Shown here piece by piece: positions 44,047 through 53,067 of a stretch of 64,000 nucleotides of DNA. Source of the DNA: Desmodesmus armatus (taxonomy: Eukaryota > Chlorophyta > Chlorophyceae > Sphaeropleales > Scenedesmaceae); the NCBI GenBank assembly GCA_007449985.2, contig VIIQ02000827.1, forward strand, positions 434,001 to 498,000, written 5' to 3'. Numbering within the stretch: the stretch's first letter is position 1; every line of letters starts with the position of its first letter. The notes beneath the pieces are model-generated. The model was not told the origin of the DNA and did not search any database. It saw only the letters and a list, made by a program, of their open reading frames with translations. The translations under genes and the position numbers were made by a program.

Positions 44047-44150
44047 TCACATGATGCTGCAGCTGTGTCCCCCCACAACCTCCACCCGTGCCAGTGCCCC
44101 CAGCTTATCCTGCAGCAGCTGCTCTCCAACTGCAGCTAGCTGCAAACAGG
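44047..44150 (-). pseudogene. Downstream duplicate of the last LON-RING exon
   Basis: CACATGATGCTGCAGCTGTG through AGCTTATCCTGCAGCAGCTG repeats 44302-44376 of the functional last exon, about 250 bases away. It keeps the DKLGALARVEVVGGHSCSIM-stop ending with one change. It could serve as an alternative terminal exon, but its upstream half has diverged. Confidence 0.65.
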
Positions 44151-44300
44151 GGCCCTGAAATGTTGGTGCAAATGCACGCAGCGAAACCCAGCACGGACAG
44201 CTCTGGTCCCTTTCCCCCCGACCCCCCCCCCCCGGGACACCCGTCCCTGCCTGACAACAACTCACAACATCCCTCACACCAACACAATCCCCCAGCTGTT

Positions 44301-45739
44301 TCACATGATGCTACAGCTGTGTCCCCCCACAACCTCAGCCCGTGCCAGTGCCCCCAGCTTATCCTGCAGCAGCTGCAGTCGAGCCTCTGTGCTGGTCTCA
44401 GCCAACAGCTCACGCCGCGCCCACCCCTCTGCATTTGAAGGCAGCAGCAGCAGCAGCAGGCGGGAGGCGTACCAGCTGACTGCCTCGGGCTGACTGACGG
44501 GAGGCTTCTCACCCAACCTGCCGCAGCAGCAGCAACAGCGGCGGCAGCAGCAGCAGTGGCGGCGACAGCAGCAGCAGTCAGTAGCAGCAGCAGCAGGGGT
44601 AGCTGGAAGGCATATTAGCTGCCATGAGCCAACAACAACTGCCCAGACTTACCTGAAGTAGGCGCTATGTCCCCTAATCCCCTTCCCCCCAAACACACCT
44701 CTGGAACACTCCCCCCCCCCCCACGCACACACACAACCGGGACACTCACCCCCCCCCCCCTTATGGACGGTTGATGCATCGGCTGGATGCACTCTCTGTG
44801 TCGACACATACTCACAAATATGGAAAAACACAGCCAACAACTGACCTGTCAAACAGCTCGCGGATGTGTCCAGCGCCCATGCGTCGTGAGGCCAGCATGC
44901 CCCGCAGCTTGGACAGCAGCTCATCACCAGTGGACAACACCTCAGCAGACAGTGCTGCCACATCACCATGCCCATTGCTGCCACTGCCGCCGCCATTGCT
45001 GCCACTGCTGCCGGCATTGCTGCCACTGCCGCCCTCGCCAGCTCCAGGAGGGTTTACGTCATCCTGTCGGTTGGCGGTGGTTGCGTCATCCTGTCGGTTG
45101 GTGGGGATTACGTCATCCTTGATCAGATCTGCTGAAGCCACCCTGTAGCCGTCCAGCTCCCAGCTCTGGTTGATCTTCAGGCGGCGACGACCCACCAACT
45201 CAAGGTAGTACCGACTGTAACAGCAGAAAGAAATGAATGCAGTACGATCTCACTCAGCACACTTTGAGATCAGCGCCTTGTGTACAGACAGGAGCACTGG
45301 ACACCTACAGCTGTGAGTGTTGAGGCATCACAAAGCACCACACAAGTCAGGACACCGTAAACACCCCCCCCCCCCCCCTGCACGCGCGCACCACTCACCC
45401 GTCTGGCTGTGGGTTGCACTCCAGTATCTCTGCCTCAACCGCCAGCTCATCCAGACCATCAGGACCACTGCGACCAGTCTGGAGACACAGAAAAGCAAAA
45501 CAGCACGGGCAAAAACCAGCACATGCCCACAGGTTTGGTCTGATTGGCCAGTCAAATCATACAAGACTCTCTTGGCAGCAGCAGAGGACGGGGCAGACGA
45601 CACCCTGTCTCGATATATACTCTTGTTTGATGATGCTGATGTCTGTTTCAAACCTTGCGCCCACGGACGGACTGACCTGAGCCATGCCGAAGCGCCTGTT
45701 GCCCTCCATGCACCTACGCACCATCAAGCGGTACCTGCA

Positions 45740-45770
<31 letters not shown>

Positions 45771-48700
45771 TGTTTGCAGCAGTGTTGCAGCAGTGTTTGC
45801 AGGCAGCAGCCACATCAGATGGTTCATGCTTGATACACTGCACAAGATCTGCACCCTTCTCTTGACACACCGATCTCCCCACTCACTCACCCACCCACCT
45901 AGCACCCTTCCTGCCACCCGCCGCGCATCCACTCACCCACCCACCACCCCACCTTGGTTCAAATATGTTGAGAGCCATCTTCTCCCCCGGCACCAGAGTG
46001 CTCATCACAAACAGCGGCAGTGTCACCCGGCTGCTGCTGCCGCCGTCACCAGCCGCCGCCGCTGCTGCCGCTGCTGCTGCTGCCTCTGCTGCCCTGCTGG
46101 CGTAGTCCTCAGGGAATGCCTTGCTGATGATGGACTGGAGGGTCACAGATACTGGCAGCTCACGACCAACATGGAGGACCTGTCACACAGCAATGAACAC
46201 AGTATGAGTGTGTTCAGTGTTTGTTCTTTCTGGTTTGCTCTGCCAACCACAGCTGAATGCACGTCAGTAGATGTGCTCCGTCTGTCCAAGGTGCACAAGC
46301 TCCGTGATATCAGTGAATGGCTGGCATGAGCTCTTGAGCTTCATAGCTACAGGTGAAACTTGAATTTGATTTGATGACATGTCCTGTAGCAAGGTCATAG
46401 GCACGCTCCCATGCCCACCTTAAGGCTGTGCAAGCACAAAGGAGTGGGGAGAGAGGTGAGGCGCCTTTAGGGGGAGGTTTCCTTAGTCATGGACTGAAAG
46501 GTAACAGACACCGGCAGCTCACGACCAACGTGGAGGACCTAATGGAACACAGCAGTACTACTAGTTAACATAGTGTAACACACAGTCATGAAAGTGATTA
46601 CATGTCTGCTTGCAAGGGTGTAGGCATGTTTCCACCTTCTATCTCCTGATATACAAGCGGATGAGGAGTCACCTCGCTTGCCATAGTGACAATGGACAAC
46701 TGTGGCGGTGTTCATTGCGACGTGCAAAGCAGGCCTGCAGATGGCCAAAATATTTCATACATAAAATAGGTTGGCGGACGCCTGGGGGACGGGTCCCAAC
46801 TAAGGGCAGGGGACGCTTTTGGGGACACCCCGTTCCGCACCAGATACGCCGCTGCATGGGCTGCCGGATAGCTTGTGTTATTAGGTATAATGTCAGCACA
46901 TCTATACGTGAGGCGAGAGGCACAGGGCTGCCTTTAGGCAATCACTGCTCAAACCAATCCATCAGCAGTACATGATGAGAGGGGGCAGCCAAGCTGCGCT
47001 ACCCGCGGCTTGCATTCAATGCCTGATGTATCGTTTTGCTTACGTGCTATCATTCTAAACAGCAGCTACTGAAAACGGCACATGTTGCAAACTCAGTCAC
47101 AGATCAGCAAGGTCAACATCAACAGTATCACAGACAAACACGCTGGGAACAAGTCGAACGTAGCTACCATGATAAACGTAATGTTTCTGTGCAGAGCTGC
47201 GAGGTCTGCTTGGCTGGTGGAGTCCTGATGCTGTGCAGTTGTGGGTTGAGTCATGAGGGATGGCAACCGTGCTGGCCAGGGCAGCAGATTCATATGCTGC
47301 GGTGCAGACATGCTGAGGCATGTCCCTAATGCTTCTGTACGGAGCAGCTGGGCCTGGGGATGCCTTTTTTCGAGGTTGCTGGATTTTATGTGAGTGGCCT
47401 GGCACATAAAATGGTTGGGGGACAGGGGACACCAGAGCAGCGTCCCCCACTCAGGGGCCAAGCGTCCCCCTAGTATATTTTATGGTTTACACAAAAACGA
47501 TTCTTGCCAAAAAATTCCAAAGATTTTCAATATAAAAATATTCATGTTTCTGCCTGGGCCCCAGAGCTGCCTGGGCTTCAGAGCTGCAACCATGGCAACA
47601 GAAGAGTGACACCCTGGGGTGGTGCTGGTAGTGGGGGTTGCGTTGTAACCCTTTGAGCCTTGTTTGGCTCCCGACAGGGCGATCAGGCGAGGCCCTGATC
47701 CAGCAAAGTAGTAGTAGTAGTAGTCACCCCAAGTCCTGCACGCACCCCTCCCGCACACTTCCCGCTCACCGTCCTGCACATAGGGCAGCGCTGCCGTGGT
47801 CCATGCTGCGTGCAGAGCAAACTCTGCGGAAAGCTGACTGGTCCCATGTTTTCGCCCCCCCCCCCCCCGTTGAACCATGCAGACGTGAGGACCACACCTC
47901 AGCATGGGAAAGGCAAAACCCTCAGCCCCCAACCCCGCTAACCCAAAATAATTCCCTGCTCACCGTCCTGCACATGGGGCAGCGGTTGCCGTGGTCCATG
48001 CTGCGTGCGAAGCAGGCCTTGCAGAAGGTGTGGCCACAGGGAGTGGTGACAGGCTCGAACAGCAGCTTCATGCACAGGATGCAGTCAGCATCATCAGCAT
48101 CAGACACGGCCACCAGCCGACGCTGCCTGCAACAGCAGCAGCAGCAGCAGCAACGATGGCAGTGATATTCGCCTAAGTCAGCAGATGTACGACCCAAAAA
48201 GAGGGCAGGGAAGGAGAGGAGAGGGGGGTGCAGTGACGGGTTCGTACAGCAACTTTACGCATAGCATGCAGTCAGCGTCATCAGCATCAGACTCTGTCAC
48301 CCAATTTGCCGGCGGACACACCAAAACATTGCAGCACAACAGCAAAAACAGCGGGTAACTGTGCCTTCCCATGCCAGGGGGCAGGGGGGGGCGTGCAGCT
48401 GGGTGAGGTGAGCTGAACAGGCAGCCCACGTGTTATTCAAATTTGAAAGGGACCAGAAATATTGCCCTTTCAAGCACCTGCCAGGTGCTACCTACCTCTT
48501 AGGCCCCAGTCCAGCTGCTGCTGCTGCTCCCACCCCTCCCTCCAGGCTGGCACTCCTTGCCCTGCGCACAGGGCTGCTGCTGCCGCCGCCAGCGGCTGCC
48601 ATTGCTGCCGCATTGCTGCCACCAGCCGCCGCCGCTGCTGCTGCACTGCTGCCACCTCCACCCTTGGCTCCCCTGACATCATCCAGCAGCCGCTGCTGCT

Positions 48701-51310
48701 CCTGCTCAGCCTACAGGATGGTGGTGGTTGTGAACACAAGACATACAAGCCGTAACCGTACAGCGGCCAGTGCTGTGTGCTCAACATCAGCAGCCGGCAG
48801 CACCGGCAGCAAGGGCGGCCCACAGCAACAGCAGCAGCAGCCGACACGGCCAGACAGTGTGACAGGCAGCGAGTCGTGCAGCGAGGCATCTTTCCTTGCA
48901 CCCAGTAGCGGAGTCATTGTGCAGCAAGCGACAAGCAAGCATACAGGGGAAACCCCTTTTCCTGCACTGGTTGCCTTCATCCCTTGGCTGGAGTCAGTTG
49001 CCACATGGCTTTCAAACCCCTTGCAAACATGAACATATCCCACTGCTCTTTCCTGATATCAAGCAGCTATACCAGGGGTCATGTCCAACTGAGTTGCTTG
49101 TATAGTATATGTACAACATGCTACCTATATTAGTTCTTTTTCTTGTGCTGTTGGCTTTGAGGGCCGTAACTGGCCCAGGCTTTCTAGTGTCCTAGGTCAC
49201 TGGTCGCCTGGTGGTGTATTGCTTGTCTTGCACCAAGGTCGACTCGCTGCTAGCAGCATGCTGCGCGATGAACCTGGCTGGAAACACGTGTAATGATGAT
49301 AACTACTGCTGCTTTGCTGGATCAGTGCCTTACATGATCGCCCTTTGGGAGCCAGACAAGGCTCCAGGGGCGATCACAAATACAAATTTTTAGTTTGTTG
49401 GCCTCACCTGTGCCAAACCTCCTGCACCGTCCTCAGGTCTTCTGCAAGGGTTTTGTGTGAGGGGTCCATGGCTAAACCCTCCAGGAATGCTGACTCAGCG
49501 TCCAGGTGCTTCTCAAGCAGCAGCAGGGCGCGACCCTAGACACAGCAGCAGCAGCAGCAGCAGCGACATACACAGCAGATGTGTTAACGACATCCGCTTG
49601 CTTGAAAAGCGTCACCTAGCCTTGGTCAAGACACCTGCAGCCACCAGTCCCGCCACCCCCTCCCACCCCCCCCCCTCGCCCCCCAAGCATGCCCCCCCCT
49701 CTTCTTTCACCATTCAAGTGGACCCCCCCCTACACACACATGTGCCTTGCATATTCATAGTATGCTACACATGTATTCCATGTGCATAACACACTCAGTC
49801 CCCTCACGTGCATACCCCTCCGCTGTCCTCTAGCGCCCAAGACATTCGGGTCTGTACTCCCCCCCCCCCCCCCCCCCCCCGTGTACACCCCCCTCCCCCC
49901 AAGATCCCCAACACGCAAGAAAACACTGGCCCTGTTAGGTGCCTCCTTTCAATATATATTGAACCACATCACCTTGTAATGCGCACACCCCATGCAGCGC
50001 AAGCTTTCTTGCCCGCCACCCATCATTCAACACCAGCTGTGCCATTACACTCCTACAGCCGCCCGCACCCACCCAACCGCAAATTCGACAGCAAAGCACA
50101 CACAAGCTGCATGGTGATGGGTTACACCCCCGTCCCCGCCCCAAGACACCCTCCCTCACCTCGCATGCATATCCCTCAGCCCATTGAGGTGCCAACTGTG
50201 TTGCCCGCTGGCCATCCTTCAGTCCCAGCTGAGCCAACACACTCGGATCGTGTGCGTACACAGCCCGGCGCTCCGACACGGCCGCAGGGATGGACAGCAG
50301 GTGCTGGGCGAAGCGGATGAGAGCTGTGCTGCGCCTCACCAAAAGGTCTGCCTGCTGCTTGGTGCCTGAGGCACACTTGAGACCGCTGGTGAACGCCTTG
50401 ACTGCAGCATCCCACTGCAAAAAAACAAGAAGGGGGGTGGGAGGAAGTCAGGGGGTGGTGGGAGGGGGGGGGGGCTGTTTGAGGGGGGGGGGTAGGCAGC
50501 AGTGTTGGGCGAAGCGAACGAGTTGTGCTGCATTCAACTGGGACGGAGAGCAGGCATCAAGGGGCTGGATGGTAGCATTCTTACTGGTGAGGCTGTGTCT
50601 CTGGCCCGCGATGGTTGGGTTTGCTCAATCCCTTGTGTGCCCCCCCCCCCCCCCCCCCACCACACACACAACACACCACACCACACACCACACAAGGTTG
50701 GTGTGTGGGCTCATCTGCCTCACCTCCTGCCTCTCAAATGCGGCATCTCCCTTGGCCTTGTGCCTGCTGGACATATCCTGCAGCTGGTCACGCACCTGCA
50801 CCAGCACCAGCAGCAGCAGCAGCAATCGTGCGTCTCTCACATTCCAAGGCTTGTGTGGCCCAGTGAGTGCTCAGCACTGCGCCTTTGGGCGCACTGGCCC
50901 AATTGCGACGCTTTTTATCCAGAGATTATCCTAAACTCAAAGTCAAAAGATTCTACTATGGTTCTACTAGCTTCCTCAAGTAGACAGCAGCGTGACCCTC
51001 TCTGCAAGGGGTGCTGTTGTGCTGCAGCCCTGTCAACCGCAACCTGGGCAGATCCCAATGACGCTGCAACAGGTATCGCCCGTGTCTGACAGATGTCACG
51101 TGAGGAATATAATAACCGTTCTCCCTCTCAATGTCCCACCTGCTGGCTGGTACTGCCCAGTTCCAAGTCGCTGTCTTCTCCCCCATCAACAGCACCAACG
51201 CCCTGATCGCTGGCCTCGCCGCTGCTGCCTTCATCTCCGTCGTCTTCGTGCTGTTCATCGTCTTGAGCTTCATTTACAAGGCGCTCAGCCTCGCCATCTG
51301 CTCGGTCCAT
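44301..51310 (-). CDS. LONRF-type E3 ubiquitin ligase (TPR + RING + LON substrate-binding domain), about 654 aa
   Basis: Exons: 51310-51140, 50795-50724, 50414-50160, 49535-49419, 48710-48496, 48126-47964, 46179-45953, 45734-45677, 45478-45399, 45214-44846, 44673-44653, 44517-44301. The N-terminus is acidic. TPR-like helices follow (WDAAVKAF..., then GRALLLLEKHLDAESAFLEG). A C3HC4 RING (CILC...CGHTFCKACF...CPMC, residues about 292-329) comes next, then a LON N-terminal domain (LPLFVMSTLVPGEKMALNIF, YRLMVRRCMEGNRRFGMAQ, YYLELVGRRRLKINQSWELD). This order matches animal LONRF1-3. The RING should recruit E2; the LON part is thought to bind substrates. The 44673-44653 exon is only 21 bases. At exon 4 the strong donor at 49408 breaks phase; a weaker GAG|GTTTGG donor at 49419 keeps it. 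Many exon edges have partial duplicates nearby. Confidence 0.88.
46480..46540 (-). pseudogene. Duplicate of LON-RING exon 7 start
   Basis: Encodes VLHVGRELPVSVTFQSM after a TTAG acceptor, copying the first 17 codons of exon 46179-45953 (VLHVGRELPVSVTLQSI). No donor is kept. Confidence 0.7.
46755..46835. repeat. GGGGAC-rich element copy
   Basis: CATAAAATAG followed by repeated GGGGAC and GGGGACGC blocks. A related inverted copy is at about 47400-47488, which ends in a CATAAAATATA-like border. Possibly a small non-autonomous element. Confidence 0.35.
47655..47722 (+). repeat. Arm of dispersed inverted repeat
   Basis: GAGCCTTGTTTGGCTCCCGA through GGCGATCAGG to GATCCAGCAAAGTAGTAGTA. The reverse complement lies at 49303-49365. 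Confidence 0.65.
47764..47830 (-). pseudogene. Duplicate of the 3' half of the RING exon
   Basis: Encodes MDHG-like then QRCPMCRT followed by the GTGAGC donor, copying the end of exon 48126-47964. The first zinc ligands are missing. Confidence 0.7.
48222..48305 (-). pseudogene. Duplicate of the 5' half of the RING exon
   Basis: Encodes ESDADDADCMLCVKLLYEPV, copying the start of the RING exon with several substitutions. It stops before the CGHTFC motif. With the fragment at 47764-47830 it brackets the functional exon. Confidence 0.7.
49303..49365 (-). repeat. Second arm of dispersed inverted repeat
   Basis: Read on the - strand it gives GAGCCTTGTCTGGCTCCCAA, GGGCGATCATG and GATCCAGCAAAGCAGCAGTA. 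The two arms flank the RING exon about 1.6 kb apart. Likely two copies of a short element. Confidence 0.65.
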
Positions 51311-53067
51311 GGCAGAATTGAAGCAGATCTCAGGTGCAATTCACCACCAACACCCAAGCAGCGGATTGGTTGGGCTGCCCGTGAAATTTCTATTGCAGAA
51401 TAGGTACTTGCGTGTTGTGTCACATGACGAGGCAGTCCACCCGTCCCCTGAGATCGTAGCCACACGTTTGAACATTCCAACAGGCTGGTTGTGCCACAAA
51501 CCCGCCACCCAGCTGTCCTTGCTGCCGTGCAGCTTGGAGATTACAATGATGTAAAAGCTTTAGGCGACCACGCAAGCGCAGAATTGCATACTGTACACTA
51601 AGTCACCTGGTCGGGCGCTGAGAAAGTGACTGTACACATGTGGCAGCATACGGGTGCATACCGTAGTAGGATGTCCTGGCATGGTGCAGGGTGTGTTCAG
51701 ATTGGGCTTGAGTGTATCGTGAGCCCAACGTGCTTTCTGTGGTGCACGCTACCACCCCTCCACCCAGGAAGACCCACCCACACTGTGACAGGCTGACCGA
51801 GGCTACAGGCCTACAGGCTTGACAATGCAAAGCTTCACCAGCTCCTACCAGCCCCTGGCCCAACCCCGGCCCCTCCTCGCTGAAATAGTTCTCAGAATTA
51901 TCGGCACCAGTGAACAAGTCTGAATCTCAGAACAGCAGGACTGTCTAGACCAAGAGCTCCCTCCCCAGTGGAGTCCCCACTACTGCTGGGTGCAGGTCGG
52001 CTGTTTAGAAGCTGAGCCTGCCAGGGAGCATTGCATCACTGCTTTGATCTGGAATGTGTACCAAAGGCACCCTAAAAGAGGCATATGGAGTCCTTAGACG
52101 TCCCCCTAGGTATTTGCTAAACCCTCATTGCGTTGAACGTGGCTGTTGCGCGCAACAATGAAGGAATACCGCCGAAATGTCCTTCTGGACCCAAAGCGTG
52201 CACATGTCAGTTCAGCGGGGAACACACAGACGTTCAGGACTTCTCTTTCAGCAGCACAAAAACGGTTACTGGCGCAGAGAAGACGTTCTGGAGCGACTGA
52301 GGACCTGCAAACGAGTATGGTGAGGCACCCGCAGCAAATAGTATACGTGCCTCACCTGCTGCCCCAAAACACCCACGCGCCCTGCTCCCCTCCCTCACTC
52401 CTTGGAACGACCAACACAATGCGACCCCGACCCTCCTAGCGCCCTCGCATGGGCTGCCTCACAGCTTCCGCACAGGCCTCGCCAGGCCACTGCTGTCCTT
52501 CGGTTTCCTGACTGTGCTGACCCGTGCATGCATTCTCTGCTGGCTGCATGTGCAGACGTCCTCCTAGCCCAGCACGCACAGCGGAGCAAAGCCAGCTAAC
52601 GCACCCCTGCTTAGCAGGAGCAGCAGGAGGCAATAACAGCAAGCAGCAGGAGCAGGGTGCTGCAGGCAGTAACAGCAGCACCTGTACAGCACACAGGCTC
52701 TCTTAGGCAGCCACCAGTGCTGCTGAGCCCGGCAAAGCCAGCTCAGCACAGCTGCAGGAGCCGCACAGCCTACAGCAGCAGCGGCCAGCACAAGCAGCAG
52801 CAGCAGGAGCAAGAAGCCAGATCCAGTGCGATCTGTGAACCACAGAGGTTGCACTCTTTCCCCGGCAGTGCTCACAACAGCAGCCTGTGGTACTGCACCA
52901 TTGTCCATCTCAGCAAGGGTTCTTACATACCCTCAGCTGACAGCTGACTCACTGCTGCTTCTGGGGTTTTCTGCAACCCCCCTCTGATCAGCAGTGGACA
53001 CAGTGCGTAACCTGCAGCAGCAACAGCAGCAGATCCCCCTCAGCCACACAACAGCAGCAGCAGCAGC
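51311..53067. other. Divergent intergenic region between LON-RING and KDM4-like genes
   Basis: It should hold both promoters. The middle contains a possible two-exon small gene (52158-52599). 52600-53060 is a CAG-rich stretch just before the KDM4-like ATG, probably its 5' UTR. Confidence 0.4.
52158..52599 (+). CDS. Possible two-exon small basic protein, about 100 aa, unknown
   Basis: Exon 1 (52158-52319) opens MKEYRRNVLLDPKRAHVSS and ends DLQTSM before GTGAGG. A second exon after CTCACAG at about 52463 runs in phase through LPHRPRQATAVLRF to TAA at 52597-52599. The start context (CAACAATGA) is acceptable. The protein is Arg/Lys/Ala-rich with no known motif. The acceptor is one of several choices, so the second exon is tentative. 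Confidence 0.3.
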
